The translations under genes and the position numbers were made by a program. Positions 36,386-46,572 of a stretch of 64,000 bases of DNA are shown piece after piece. How positions within the stretch are numbered: position 1 is the first letter of the stretch; each line of letters starts with the position of its first letter. The notes beneath the pieces are model-generated. The model had not been told where the DNA came from. It saw nothing but the letters and a program-made list of their open reading frames with translations, and searched no databases. The stretch is from Aliivibrio salmonicida LFI1238 (GTDB lineage Bacteria > Pseudomonadota > Gammaproteobacteria > Enterobacterales > Vibrionaceae), in the NCBI RefSeq assembly GCF_000196495.1, contig NC_011312.1:2046001-2110000 (forward strand), in the 5' to 3' direction.

Positions 36386-38050
36386 ATGTATAAAAATAAA
36401 ATTACACAAGCAATTTTGCTTGGTGGCTTGTCACTAACACTTGTTGGCTGTGGAGATAAAACCGCAGAGCAACCAGTAAAAGAAACAAAACCTGCTGAAA
36501 AAGCAGTATCAACTGACTCTGTTTATGCCGACGTTCAAGAACTGACTCGTGGTAATGGAACAGAAGTAGCCACTCTTGACCCCCACAAATCTCAAGGTGT
36601 CCCTGAGTCTCACGTTATTCGTGATTTACTTGAAGGTCTTGTTAATCAAGATGCGGCAGGTAATACCATTCCTGGCGTTGCTGAGAGTTGGGAAACGACC
36701 GATAATAAAAAATTCACTTTCCATTTACGTAAAGACGCTAAGTGGTCAAATGGTGATCCTGTCACTGCGGATGATTTTGTATACAGCTTCCAACGTGCAG
36801 TGGATCCAGCAACCGCTTCTCCATACTCTTGGTATATGGAATATACTAAGATGGCGAACGCAAAAGACATCGTTGCAGGTAAAAAAGACAAAAGTGAGCT
36901 AGGTGTTAAAGCGATTGATGCAAATACATTAGAAGTTCAACTTGATACTGCCGTTCCTTATTTTGTGATGATGATGGGTCATACAACAATGATGCCTGTT
37001 CATAAAGCCACAATCGAAGAATTTGGTGATCAGTGGACTAAGCCGGGTAATTTCGTTGGTAACGGTGCATTTGTTGTAAATAAATGGGTTGTGAACGAAC
37101 GTTTAGAATTAACTCGTAACGAGCAATATTGGGATAATGCCGATACAAAATTAACGAAAGTGACGTTCTTACCGATTGAAAACCAAGTGTCGGAAATGAA
37201 CCGTTTTCTTTCTGGTGAACTCGACTTTACTAATGAATTACCAGTTGAACACTTTAAGCGCTTGAAAAAAGAAGAACCAGAATCAGTGTCGGTAGTGGGT
37301 AGTCTATGTACTTACTATTATTCATTTAATACGAAGAAAGCACCCTTTGATGATGTTCGAGTTCGTAAAGCGATTTCTTACGCAATTGACCGCCCAATTA
37401 TATCTGACATTATTTTAGGTCAAGGCCAAAAACCTGCGTATTTCTTAACACCAGAGATCACGGCTGGCTTTAATCCTGAGCTACCAGCTTACGGTAAAAT
37501 GACTCAAGATGAGCGTAATGCTGAAGCGAAACGCTTACTTGTTGAAGCCGGATTTGGTCCTGAAAACCCACTGAAATTTACCCTTTTATACAACACGTCT
37601 GAAAACCATAAGAAAATTGCGGTTGCAGCGGGTTCTATGTGGAAAAAAACACTAGGACTAGAAGTGGTACTAGAAAATCAAGAATGGAAAACGTACCTAG
37701 ATTCAAAAGACCAAGGTCAATTTGAAGTAGCGCGTGCTGGATGGTGTGGCGATTATAATGAAGCGTCTGCTTTCTTGACATTAATGGTGAGTAAAAACAC
37801 CACGGGTGGTCAACATTACGGAAGTGCTGAATATGATGCATTGATTGAAAAAGCATTAGCATCAACATCAGAAGAAGAACGTACAGCTATCTACCTACAA
37901 GCTGAACAGCTATTGGCGAAAGATATGCCAATTGCTCCTATCTATCAGTATGTAAAATCTCGTCTATTATCTCCACAAGTAGGTGGCTTCCCTGTTGAAA
38001 ATGCGGAAGAAAAAATCTACTCGAAAGACCTATACATAAAAGCTAAATAA
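36386..38050 (+). CDS. oppA: Oligopeptide ABC transporter, periplasmic binding lipoprotein OppA
   Basis: Substrate-binding protein (554 residues) of the Opp importer. It has a lipoprotein signal with lipobox LVGC (Cys22), so it is membrane-anchored, unlike the soluble E. coli OppA. Family 5 solute-binding signatures follow: GTEVATLDPHKSQGVPESHVIRDLLEGLVNQD, WSNGDPVTADDFVYSFQRAVDP, FNTKKAPFDDVRVRKAISYAIDR, GWCGDYNEASAFL. First gene of oppABCDF, preceded by TGGAG seven bases from the ATG. Confidence 0.95.
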   Translation: MYKNKITQAILLGGLSLTLVGCGDKTAEQPVKETKPAEKAVSTDSVYADVQELTRGNGTEVATLDPHKSQGVPESHVIRDLLEGLVNQDAAGNTIPGVAESWETTDNKKFTFHLRKDAKWSNGDPVTADDFVYSFQRAVDPATASPYSWYMEYTKMANAKDIVAGKKDKSELGVKAIDANTLEVQLDTAVPYFVMMMGHTTMMPVHKATIEEFGDQWTKPGNFVGNGAFVVNKWVVNERLELTRNEQYWDNADTKLTKVTFLPIENQVSEMNRFLSGELDFTNELPVEHFKRLKKEEPESVSVVGSLCTYYYSFNTKKAPFDDVRVRKAISYAIDRPIISDIILGQGQKPAYFLTPEITAGFNPELPAYGKMTQDERNAEAKRLLVEAGFGPENPLKFTLLYNTSENHKKIAVAAGSMWKKTLGLEVVLENQEWKTYLDSKDQGQFEVARAGWCGDYNEASAFLTLMVSKNTTGGQHYGSAEYDALIEKALASTSEEERTAIYLQAEQLLAKDMPIAPIYQYVKSRLLSPQVGGFPVENAEEKIYSKDLYIKAK

Positions 38051-38079
38051 ACTTAGCAAATAAAAACTATAAGTATAAG

Positions 38080-38108
38080 CCACTGCATACAGTTCATGTA
38101 TGTAGTGG
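38080..38108 (+). terminator. Hairpin between oppA and oppB
   Basis: CCACTGCATAC and GTATGTAGTGG form a stem with one mismatch and no T-run. A hairpin at this point probably stabilises the oppA 3' end and lowers read-through, so that the binding protein exceeds the permease in amount. Confidence 0.65.
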
Positions 38109-38158
38109 TTAGATCCACCTTTTAATTATTTTTGTCACAGACACTGGAAGTATGAATT

Positions 38159-39079
38159 ATGTTTCAATTCATTATCAAACGGATACTTGAAGCCATTCCA
38201 ACAATGTTGGTATTGATCACTATCTCATTTTTTTAAATGAGATTTGCTCCCGGCAACCCATTTTCCACAGAACGTCCACTTCCTCCGGAAGTCATGGCGA
38301 ACATCAATGCTAAATATGGTTTAGACAAACCTGTTTTTGAGCAATATACGACTTACCTTGGAAATATTATTCAAGGCGATTTTGGTCCATCATTTAAATA
38401 TCAAGATTACACCGTAAACGAACTGGTTGAGGCAGCGTTACCTGTATCGGCTAAGATCGGCTTTTTTGCTTTTATTTTTACGGTGGTATTTGGTGTCTCA
38501 ATTGGTACTTTAGCGGCATTGAAGCAAAATACTTGGCTTGATTACAGTATTATGTCCACCGCGATGATTGGGGTGGTGATGCCTTCCTTTGTACTCGCCC
38601 CCGCACTAATTTATTTATTCTCTATTGAACTCGGTTGGTTCCCTGCTGGTGGGTGGCATGATGGCTCGTTTAAATACATGCTATTGCCTATTCTCGGTAT
38701 GTCATTCTTATATATAGCGACGTTTGCTCGTATTACTCGCGGCAGTATGATTGAAACATTGAACAGTAACTTTATCCGCACCGCTCGTGCGAAAGGATTA
38801 AGCTACCGTTACATTGTGTTAAAGCACGCACTTAAGCCTGCATTACTTCCGGTTGTTTCTTATATGGGACCTGCATTTGTGGGCATTATTACAGGCTCGG
38901 TAGTTATTGAAACCATTTTTGGTTTACCGGGTATTGGTAAATTGTTTGTGAATGCTGCGTTTAACCGTGATTATTCACTAGTAATGGGGATCACCATTTT
39001 GATTGGTTTTCTATTCATTCTTTTCAACGCCATCGTTGATGTATTGCTAGCAATAATTGACCCGAAAATTCGTTATTAA
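38159..39079 (+). pseudogene. oppB: Oligopeptide permease OppB with in-frame stop
   Basis: Inner-membrane permease subunit, 306 codons long like E. coli OppB. The true N-terminus starts at 38159 (MFQFIIKRILEAIPTMLVLI) but codon 26 is TAA (38234-38236), where relatives have Leu or Met (ITISFF-x-MRFAPGNPF). One base change from TTA would explain it. The rest is intact, including the EAA loop (FIRTARAKGLSYRYIVLKHALKPALLPV). An ATG follows the stop directly (TAAATG), so re-initiation could yield a protein without the first membrane helix; normal function is unlikely. oppC, oppD and oppF downstream are intact. Confidence 0.85.
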
Positions 39080-39094
39080 TAGGGGAACGGACGC

Positions 39095-39997
39095 ATGTTA
39101 ACGAAAAAAGCAAATTTAGAAGCGATCGAGAGTTTCTCTGAAAATCTAGAAATAGAAGGTCGTAGTTTATGGCAGGATGCCCGTTTACGCTTTATGAGAA
39201 ATAAAGCCGCGATGATCAGCTTATGTGTATTAACTATAATGACACTTGCTGTTGTCTTTTTACCGATGTTTAGTCAATACGCTTATGATGATACGGATTG
39301 GTATGCATTGCACGAAGCACCAAGCCTTACGCATCTTTTTGGCACCGATAGTTTAGGGCGTGACCTTTTTGTACGTACCTTGGTTGGTGGTCGAATCTCC
39401 TTGATGGTGGGTATTTTAGGAGCACTGGTAGCGGTAGTTATCGGTACGCTTTATGGCGCAACTTCTGGTTTTGTCGGTGGTAAAATCGACCGAGTTATGA
39501 TGCGTTTTATTGAGATCCTATACGCGGTTCCATTCATGTTCTTAGTTATTGTACTAGTGACGTTTTTTGGTCGAAATATTATCCTGATCTTTGTTGCGAT
39601 CGGTGCCATTGCTTGGCTTGATATGGCACGTATAGTTCGTGGACAAACATTGAGTTTACGAAGTAAAGAGTTCATTGAAGCGGCACACGTTTGTGGTGTG
39701 AGTAAGTGGGGAATTATTACTCGTCATATCGTGCCTAATGTACTGGGTATTGTTGCGGTATATTCAACGTTACTTATCCCAAGCATGATCTTAACTGAAT
39801 CATTCCTATCTTTCCTTGGCTTAGGGGTGCAAGAGCCAATGACGAGTTGGGGGGCTTTACTCCAAGAAGGCTCTCAAACCATGGAAGTGGCTATTTGGCA
39901 GCTCATTTTCCCTGCGTTATTTATGGTTGTTACCTTGTTCTGTTTTAACTATGTAGGTGATGGTTTACGTGATGCGCTGGATCCAAAAGACAGATAA
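39095..39997 (+). CDS. oppC: Oligopeptide permease OppC
   Basis: Second inner-membrane permease of the Opp importer, 300 residues. A long N-terminal cytoplasmic extension (to about 40) precedes five to six helices; HLFGTDSLGRDLFVRTLVGGRISLMVG and the EAA loop EFIEAAHVCGVSKWGIITRHIVPNVLG are typical. It follows oppB after 15 bases, with GGGGAACGG upstream of the ATG. Useless without OppB unless another permease substitutes. Confidence 0.95.
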   Translation: MLTKKANLEAIESFSENLEIEGRSLWQDARLRFMRNKAAMISLCVLTIMTLAVVFLPMFSQYAYDDTDWYALHEAPSLTHLFGTDSLGRDLFVRTLVGGRISLMVGILGALVAVVIGTLYGATSGFVGGKIDRVMMRFIEILYAVPFMFLVIVLVTFFGRNIILIFVAIGAIAWLDMARIVRGQTLSLRSKEFIEAAHVCGVSKWGIITRHIVPNVLGIVAVYSTLLIPSMILTESFLSFLGLGVQEPMTSWGALLQEGSQTMEVAIWQLIFPALFMVVTLFCFNYVGDGLRDALDPKDR

Positions 39998-40047
39998 TCC
40001 TCTGTATGGACAGCTAATTATTTAACGGATTTAAGCAGGAAAGAATT

Positions 40048-41013
40048 ATGAGTTTATTAGATGTAAAAGATCTGCGTGTCGAGTTTACAACTCAAGATGG
40101 CAATGTCACCGCAGTAAATGATTTAAATTTTTCACTAGAGCAAGGTGAGACATTAGGCATTGTTGGCGAATCTGGTTCGGGTAAATCTCAAACTGTTTTC
40201 GCATTAATGGGTCTATTAGCAAAAAACGGTATTATTACGGGCAGTGCTAAATTTGAAGGTAAAGAAGTTTTAAATTTACCAGAACATGAATTGAATAAAA
40301 TTCGTGCAGAACAAATGGCAATGATTTTCCAAGACCCGATGACATCATTAAATCCTTACATGAAAGTCAGTGCTCAGTTAATGGAAGTATTAATGCTTCA
40401 CAAAGGCATGGGAAAAGCAGAGGCATTTGAAGAATCAGTTCGAATGTTAGAAGCGGTTAAAATCCCTGAAGCTCGTAAGCGTATAACGATGTACCCACAT
40501 GAGTTCTCCGGCGGTATGCGCCAACGAGTAATGATTGCAATGGCCTTATTATGCAGACCAAAATTATTGATTGCAGATGAACCAACAACGGCTTTGGATG
40601 TAACTATTCAAGCTCAAATCATGCAGTTGTTGAATGAGTTGAAAAGCGAATTTAATACGGCAATTATCATGATTACTCATGACTTAGGTGTTGTTGCTGG
40701 TTCTTGTGACAAAGTATTAGTGATGTATGCTGGACGCACGATGGAGTACGGTACCGTTAATGAAATATTTTACGAACCAAGTCATCCATATGCGGAAGGT
40801 TTGCTAAAAGCGATCCCTCGTTTAGATCAAGTTGGCGATATACTACCAACGATTCCTGGTAATCCACCGAACTTACTGCGTTTACCTACTGGCTGCCCTT
40901 ATCAAGAGCGCTGCCATCGTGTTATGGACCGTTGTAAGCAAGAAGCGCCGATTCTTCTGCCATTTGGTGATGGTCGCTTACGTGCTTGTTTTTCTGATCA
41001 GGGGGCGTGGTAA
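40048..41013 (+). CDS. oppD: Oligopeptide transporter ATP-binding protein OppD
   Basis: ABC ATPase on the cytoplasmic face of the Opp importer (321 residues). Walker A GESGSGKS, Q-loop IFQDPMTSLNP, signature FSGGMRQRVMIAM, Walker B LLIADEPTTALD and switch His in ITHDLG are present; the C-terminal Cys-rich CPYQERCHRVMDRC is the oligopeptide/dipeptide transporter zinc or iron-sulfur-like domain. Preceded by AGGAAAG. Confidence 0.96.
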   Translation: MSLLDVKDLRVEFTTQDGNVTAVNDLNFSLEQGETLGIVGESGSGKSQTVFALMGLLAKNGIITGSAKFEGKEVLNLPEHELNKIRAEQMAMIFQDPMTSLNPYMKVSAQLMEVLMLHKGMGKAEAFEESVRMLEAVKIPEARKRITMYPHEFSGGMRQRVMIAMALLCRPKLLIADEPTTALDVTIQAQIMQLLNELKSEFNTAIIMITHDLGVVAGSCDKVLVMYAGRTMEYGTVNEIFYEPSHPYAEGLLKAIPRLDQVGDILPTIPGNPPNLLRLPTGCPYQERCHRVMDRCKQEAPILLPFGDGRLRACFSDQGAW

Positions 41014-42005
41014 TGTCAGCAGATAAAAAACTTCTTTTGGAAGTCAAAAACTTAAAAGTTCATTTTAGTATTGCATCTAAATCAGTGTGGCCATGGGTAA
41101 AACCAGCCAACTTAAAAGCGGTTGATGGGGTGAATGTTCGCTTGTATGAAGGTGAGACTCTAGGTGTTGTTGGTGAATCTGGTTGTGGTAAATCTACTTT
41201 TGCTCGAGCGATTATCGGTTTAGTTGAAGCCACCGAGGGTGAAGTTCTTTGGCTTGGTCAAGATTTGACGAAGTTGGATGATGAGCCTTTACGCCAAAAA
41301 CGAAAAGAGATTCAAATGATCTTCCAGGATCCGCTGGCGTCTTTGAATCCTAGAATGACTGTTGGTGATATCATTGCTGAACCTCTGCAAACGTTTTATC
41401 CTAAACTTACGAAAGAAGAGGTGAAGGATCGAGTAAAAGAGATGATGATGAAGGTTGGTTTGTTACCAAACGTCATTAACCGTTATCCACATGAATTCTC
41501 TGGTGGTCAATGTCAGCGCATCGGAATTGCACGAGCCTTGATACTTAAACCAAAAATGATCATCTGTGATGAGCCAGTATCGGCGCTTGATGTTTCTATT
41601 CAAGCTCAAGTTGTTAACTTACTTAAAGAGTTACAAAAAGAATTAGGTTTAAGCTTAGTTTTTATTGCTCATGACCTTTCTGTGGTTAAGCACATTTCTG
41701 ATCGCGTACTTGTTATGTATTTAGGTAACGAAGTTGAGTTAGGTGAATCTGATGCTTTGTTTAGCGATCCTAAACACCCGTACACAAAAGCATTAATGTC
41801 AGCGGTACCAATCCCAGATCCTAAACTTGAAAGAGCAAAGGTGATTGATATGCTAGAAGGGGATCTTCCTTCTCCAATCAATCCGCCATCAGGGTGCGTG
41901 TTTAGAACGCGTTGCCCACAAGCAACGGAAATATGTGCACAAACAAAACCTGAGCTTAAAGGCACTGATGTTCATGCTGTCTCTTGTTTAGCGGTAACTA
42001 GCTAA
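41013..42005 (+). CDS. oppF: Oligopeptide transporter ATP-binding protein OppF
   Basis: Second ATPase of the Opp importer. Walker A GESGCGKST, Q-loop MIFQDPLASLNPRMTV, signature FSGGQCQRIGIARAL, Walker B MIICDEPVSALD, and C-terminal CVFRTRCPQATEIC. The ATG at 41013 overlaps the oppD stop (TAATG), with a purine-rich GGGGG upstream, which fits translational coupling; an upstream GTG at 41007 is less likely. Last gene of the operon; terminator at 42043. Confidence 0.95.
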   Translation: MSADKKLLLEVKNLKVHFSIASKSVWPWVKPANLKAVDGVNVRLYEGETLGVVGESGCGKSTFARAIIGLVEATEGEVLWLGQDLTKLDDEPLRQKRKEIQMIFQDPLASLNPRMTVGDIIAEPLQTFYPKLTKEEVKDRVKEMMMKVGLLPNVINRYPHEFSGGQCQRIGIARALILKPKMIICDEPVSALDVSIQAQVVNLLKELQKELGLSLVFIAHDLSVVKHISDRVLVMYLGNEVELGESDALFSDPKHPYTKALMSAVPIPDPKLERAKVIDMLEGDLPSPINPPSGCVFRTRCPQATEICAQTKPELKGTDVHAVSCLAVTS

Positions 42006-42042
42006 GTTTCCTATATAAAGTAATTCAGCCTGTGACAGGCTT

Positions 42043-42077
42043 AAGCGCGATAATTTTTTATATCGCGCTTTTTTTAT
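42043..42077 (+). terminator. Terminator of the opp operon
   Basis: Perfect stem AAGCGCGATA / TATCGCGCTT (42043-42052, 42061-42070) followed by a run of T. Confidence 0.9.
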
Positions 42078-42212
42078 ACCTAAAATCTAAATGTTTAAAT
42101 TTGGTTAAATATTATTAGCAAACTGTCGATAAAGAAAGGTAAGTATTTTAATTGGCTATTTTAGTTAAAAAATAAATAGATTTTAATGAACTCATATATA
42201 GAAGGATATTGT

Positions 42213-44348
42213 ATGCAGTCACTTTCTCTTCAGTGGAAAATAACCATCGCGGCAGCCATTGGGCTTATTACTCTTGCTTCTTCGCTCATTGGTTTTTCCA
42301 TTTATTCCTCGATTGAAAATCAAGTGGTTGTTCAAAAGCAGACGTCAGATTCTGTTATTAAGCAAACTCAAACGCTATTAATGGCAGAAGCAAAAAATCA
42401 ATCAAAACAAATTCAAACTTACTTAGATGAAGCGATTTATCGAGCTGAAATGCTTGCTGAAAGTGCGCTGTTTTTTCAACAAAGTGCTGAAGATACCTTT
42501 ATGGACAGTGGTGACTTACGCCAGTCTTTAAGTGACATGATGAAGAGACCAGTACAGAAATACCCTAATATTTATGGTGCATACAGCGTATATCAACCAG
42601 ATATGTTAGATGGAGAAGATTTTAATTATCATGATGCAGGTTATGCGAGTTCAAATAAAATAGGGCGCTTTGCTCCTTATTGGTTTAAATCAGCAACCAA
42701 AGAAGCTGAAATGCGTGTCTTTACAGAAAAAGAGCTGAGTAACACAGAAAGAGAAGCGAGCGGAGATGCGTCGAATTACTGGTTTACGTGTAGTTTAAAA
42801 GAAAGCCGTTTGTGCATTATTGATCCTTATTATTATGAAAATAATGGGGTAACGACACTTATCAGTTCTATTACCACTCCTTTGATAAAAGAAGGACAAA
42901 CAATAGGAATTATTGGTATTGACCTTGATATAGGTCGTCTTTCTGACCTAGTCACTCAAGCTGATAACGCTATTTTCAATGGTGATGGTGCGATTTATGT
43001 CGTCAATGGAAAAGGAAAACTCATATTATCAGATCAGAAAAACACCTCTTTTGGCCAATCTTTAGATTCACATAATAATACATTATCAATGGTACCTTCG
43101 TGGGTCTCTGCTGGAAACTCACAATTAATATGGTCTGATAATAAAAATAAGTTGTTTGTGTTTGTGCCAATCAATTTAAAAACACAGCGTTGGGGAGTCA
43201 TTATTGAAGTCGATAGAGAAACGGTGTTTGCAGATGTCAATAAATTAGACCGTTTACTTATTGAACATGGGAGTGAATCTTTATTAATGCAAGGAATGGT
43301 TGGTTTAGTCTTAACCGTTTTAGTGTTAACTGCTTTATGGTTTGCCACGAAACAGATTGTAAAACCTATTTCATTAGTGGCTTTACGTTTAAAAGATATC
43401 GCTTCTGGTGAAGGGGATTTAACCCAACGCTTGGCTGTACAAAGTAAAGATGAAGTAGGGCAATTGGCGCATTGGTTTAATGCTTTTTTAGAAAAACTTC
43501 AATTAACAATTAAAGATGTGGCTCAAAGCAGTGATGAATTATCGAATGTAGCTGCGCGATCAAGTTCTATTGCGAGCCAATCTAAAGAAGGCAGCGATGT
43601 TCAATTTCGAGAAGTCGATATGGTTGCTACTGCGGTGGAAGAGTTAACACAAACGGCAAGCTTAGTGGTTGATCATTCAACACTCGCCGCTGATGCTGCA
43701 AAGCAAGCAGAATCGGCTTCTAATGAAGGAAAAGAATTAATATTGACGACTGAGTCCGTTATTCAATTTTTAGTCAGTAATATGGAAAAAGCGGTCCCTG
43801 TTGCTCAGGAATTAGAGTGTAATAGCTCAAATATAACCGCCATATTATCGGTTATTGAGGGAATATCTGAACAGACTAACTTACTTGCATTGAATGCGGC
43901 GATTGAAGCAGCGAGAGCGGGGGAGCAAGGAAGAGGATTTGCTGTTGTGGCTGATGAAGTTCGTCAGTTAGCAAGACGTACCGGAGATTCTGTGGATGAA
44001 ATTCGCATAGTGATTGAGAAGTTACAATCAGGAACTAAATCGGTTGTAACTGCAATCACTGAGGGAAATACGATTGCACTGGATGGCGCATCGACGATTA
44101 AATTGTCGGTAGAAAGCCTGCAACAAATCAGTGCGGCTGTTGTGACAATACAGGACATGAATATGCAAATTGTGAGAGCCGCAGAAGAGCAGCAAGCCGT
44201 TTCTAATGAAGTGAATCAAAGTGTCAGTAATATCCGAGATTCAAGCCATAAGATGTTAGAACAAGCCAATTCTGGTGAAGCGGTAGGTTTAGAGCTTTCA
44301 TCGTTATCAACGCAACAAAAACAATTGATGTCCCAATTTAAAGTTTAA
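42213..44348 (+). CDS. Methyl-accepting chemotaxis protein with Cache sensor
   Basis: Transmembrane chemoreceptor of 711 residues. TM1 is near the N-terminus ([22 protein letters not shown]), then a periplasmic dCache-type sensor ([34 protein letters not shown]), TM2 ([22 protein letters not shown]), a HAMP domain ([26 protein letters not shown]) and the conserved signalling hairpin tip ([40 protein letters not shown]). No C-terminal pentapeptide for CheR tethering is seen (ends QLMSQFKV). I prefer ATG 42213, preceded by AAGGA, over ATG 42186. Ligand unknown. Confidence 0.92.
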   Translation: MQSLSLQWKITIAAAIGLITLASSLIGFSIYSSIENQVVVQKQTSDSVIKQTQTLLMAEAKNQSKQIQTYLDEAIYRAEMLAESALFFQQSAEDTFMDSGDLRQSLSDMMKRPVQKYPNIYGAYSVYQPDMLDGEDFNYHDAGYASSNKIGRFAPYWFKSATKEAEMRVFTEKELSNTEREASGDASNYWFTCSLKESRLCIIDPYYYENNGVTTLISSITTPLIKEGQTIGIIGIDLDIGRLSDLVTQADNAIFNGDGAIYVVNGKGKLILSDQKNTSFGQSLDSHNNTLSMVPSWVSAGNSQLIWSDNKNKLFVFVPINLKTQRWGVIIEVDRETVFADVNKLDRLLIEHGSESLLMQGMVGLVLTVLVLTALWFATKQIVKPISLVALRLKDIASGEGDLTQRLAVQSKDEVGQLAHWFNAFLEKLQLTIKDVAQSSDELSNVAARSSSIASQSKEGSDVQFREVDMVATAVEELTQTASLVVDHSTLAADAAKQAESASNEGKELILTTESVIQFLVSNMEKAVPVAQELECNSSNITAILSVIEGISEQTNLLALNAAIEAARAGEQGRGFAVVADEVRQLARRTGDSVDEIRIVIEKLQSGTKSVVTAITEGNTIALDGASTIKLSVESLQQISAAVVTIQDMNMQIVRAAEEQQAVSNEVNQSVSNIRDSSHKMLEQANSGEAVGLELSSLSTQQKQLMSQFKV

Positions 44349-44371
44349 CTGTCGAAACGGTGTAAATAAAA

Positions 44372-44401
44372 AACGCCCATGGGATGAAACCTATGGGCGT
44401 T
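44372..44401 (+). terminator. Terminator of the chemoreceptor gene
   Basis: AACGCCCAT / ATGGGCGTT arms (44372-44380, 44393-44401) followed by a T-rich stretch; lies between convergent genes and may serve roxA too. Confidence 0.85.
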
Positions 44402-44450
44402 ATTATTTAATCCGTACAATTCATTGTGATTGTATTGATTATATGATCGT

Positions 44451-45623
44451 TTATTCTTCGTCTTCGTCTTCGTCTGATTCTACGAACCAGTAACCTGTGT
44501 TGACAAATTGCAGCAGGTTAGCCACTGAGTGCGGATCTTGCAGTAAGTTCTCAATATCAAGTAGTGTAAATTCTGATGATTCACATAAAGCAATCACATC
44601 CTCTTTTACTGTTAGTGGGAACACATAGCTCTCACCATCAATATAAAGTGTCATGTTGTCTTCACATGCTTCTTCTTCATGATAGAAAGCACGAACACCG
44701 GCCACTTTAATCAGAGCTTGACCTGATTGTAGATAAGCCAATAACTCTTCTGTTGTCCACTTCTCAGTATCAGGCAAAATGTTCAAATGATGGCGAGAGT
44801 TACTTAAATACTCTCCCATAAATTGCTTAAGGCTCTGTTCATCCGACAACGCATTTAGCATCATGGCTTTTAAATCTTCAAAACTTTGTGTGGTGATCTC
44901 TGTGCCATGTGTTTGCGCTTTAAGATCTGGATTATGGTAATGCACATCATTTTTTTCATTTTCAATAATGAAATCCGCAAAATTACTCACTAGCTCTTGT
45001 TCTTTTGGAGAGCGGAAGCCGGCAGAGTAACTCATTGATGGCTCTAGTGCGTAGCCATCGTGTGGAAAGCCTGGTGGAATATAAAGAATATCACCCGGTT
45101 CTAAGATTTGATCAATGATCGGATCAAAACCTGTAATTTGCTTTAATGTACCATGACGATGTTCTTCTTCGTATTCGCCGATATCACCCACACGCCAATG
45201 ACGCTTACCTTGGCCTTGAATAATAAAAACATCATATTGATCAATGTGCGGGCCTACGCCACCATCGGGTACTGAATAGCTGATCATTACATCATCAAAT
45301 AACCAATTTGGCATTTGTTTAAATGGTTTAAACAACTCAGCTGCACCTTCATGCCAATGGTTAGCGGCTTGAACGATAATAGACCAGTTAGTTTCGCCCA
45401 GTGTATCAAATAGTTCTTCAGTTAATGGGCCGTGTTCTGCTTTCCATTCGCCATTTAAGTTAGAAACAAAGCCTGAGTCCACTTCGTTTTCTAGTGTTAA
45501 ACCTGCTAATTCTTCAGGTGTGACTGGATCTTGAAAGTTCTCAAAACCACCTTTGATGATGACGGGTTTTTTCTGCCAATATTCCGAGAGAAATTCTTGT
45601 AGTGAAAAGCTTAATTGATACAT
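44451..45623 (-). CDS. roxA: Ribosomal protein uL16 arginine hydroxylase (YcfD/RoxA)
   Basis: Cytosolic JmjC-type 2-oxoglutarate and Fe(II)-dependent oxygenase that hydroxylates an arginine of ribosomal protein uL16. Iron ligands: His and Asp in GVGPHIDQYDVF and His in IPPGFPHDGYAL; the 2OG-binding region lies around QGQGKRHWRVGD. A C-terminal winged-helix region follows, ending in a highly acidic tail (ESDEDEDEE). 390 residues, near the usual 373-390. Confidence 0.92.
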   Translation of the reverse strand: MYQLSFSLQEFLSEYWQKKPVIIKGGFENFQDPVTPEELAGLTLENEVDSGFVSNLNGEWKAEHGPLTEELFDTLGETNWSIIVQAANHWHEGAAELFKPFKQMPNWLFDDVMISYSVPDGGVGPHIDQYDVFIIQGQGKRHWRVGDIGEYEEEHRHGTLKQITGFDPIIDQILEPGDILYIPPGFPHDGYALEPSMSYSAGFRSPKEQELVSNFADFIIENEKNDVHYHNPDLKAQTHGTEITTQSFEDLKAMMLNALSDEQSLKQFMGEYLSNSRHHLNILPDTEKWTTEELLAYLQSGQALIKVAGVRAFYHEEEACEDNMTLYIDGESYVFPLTVKEDVIALCESSEFTLLDIENLLQDPHSVANLLQFVNTGYWFVESDEDEDEE

Positions 45624-45636
45624 TATTTATTCCAAT

Positions 45637-45661
45637 AAAAATGCCCGTCGTCGGGCATTTT
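45637..45661 (-). terminator. Terminator of pflA
   Basis: Compact perfect stem AAAATGCCCG / CGGGCATTTT lying beyond the pflA 3' end on the minus strand, with T residues after it, and just before the roxA start. Confidence 0.85.
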
Positions 45662-45687
45662 GTATAAATTTAGGGGTGAGACGACGA

Positions 45688-46425
45688 TCAGTATCTAACG
45701 TTATCGTGATATTGGCTTAGGATAGCAACCATTTTTTCCATTGTCTCTTTTGAAGGAGGATTAACACCATCAAGCGGATATTTTAAACCCATTGCTTCCC
45801 ATTTATGGGCACCAAGTTGGTGGTATGGAAGTAATTCTACTTTCTCTATGTTATCCATATCTTTAATGAAATCACCTAGCATGTGTGCTGATTCTTCATC
45901 ATCAGTGTAGCCAGGAACAATTACGTAACGGATCCATGTTTTTTTACCGATCTTATGCAGGTAACGAGCAAAGTCCAATGTTCGTCTATTTGATACACCA
46001 ATAAAATCGTGGTGGATTTCATCTTTCATGTGCTTAATATCAAGCATAACAAGATCAGAAGCAGCAAGAACTTCATCAACGACATCAGTATGCTTACGAA
46101 TATAGCCATTGGTATCTAAACACGTGTGCATGCCTTCGGCTTGTGCTGCTTGAAAGAAATCACGTACGAATTCTGGTTGAAGCATGGCTTCACCACCAGA
46201 ACAGGTAATGCCGCCACCTGACGCTTTCATAAAGTGACGGTAGCTTTTGGCTTCTTCGATTAATTCAGTCACAGAGACTTCTTTGCCTTCATGTGTATCC
46301 CAAGTATCGCGATTATGGCAATACATACAACGCATTAAGCAGCCTTGTAAAAAAATGATAAAGCGAATACCAGGACCATCAACGGTACCACAAGATTCAA
46401 AAGAGTGAATACGACCTACAGACAT
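45688..46425 (-). CDS. pflA: Pyruvate formate-lyase activating enzyme
   Basis: Radical SAM enzyme that generates the glycyl radical on PflB under anaerobic conditions. The [4Fe-4S] site [14 protein letters not shown] (CxxxCxxC), the GGE-like [11 protein letters not shown] and LDTNGY are standard. 245 residues, as E. coli PflA (246). It normally lies directly downstream of pflB; here an IS4 element separates them, so any pflB read-through transcription must now pass through the IS. Confidence 0.96.
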   Translation of the reverse strand: MSVGRIHSFESCGTVDGPGIRFIIFLQGCLMRCMYCHNRDTWDTHEGKEVSVTELIEEAKSYRHFMKASGGGITCSGGEAMLQPEFVRDFFQAAQAEGMHTCLDTNGYIRKHTDVVDEVLAASDLVMLDIKHMKDEIHHDFIGVSNRRTLDFARYLHKIGKKTWIRYVIVPGYTDDEESAHMLGDFIKDMDNIEKVELLPYHQLGAHKWEAMGLKYPLDGVNPPSKETMEKMVAILSQYHDNVRY

Positions 46426-46572
46426 GACGACATTTCTCCGAACTATAATTATGAGGCCATTTTATTACACTTTCGGATAATTAAGTAGGGCAAACCACAG
46501 AGAAATTAGGGGATTTAAGAGGGGATTTGTGGAAATAAAAAAGCCCCACCAAATGGCAGTAATGCCGTTCAC

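Noticed and set aside
38237..39079. Treating ATG 38237 as the natural oppB start
   Set aside because: Sequence upstream encodes the conserved OppB N-terminus in the same frame (FIIKRILEAIPTMLVLITISFF), so the gene is interrupted by a stop rather than short.
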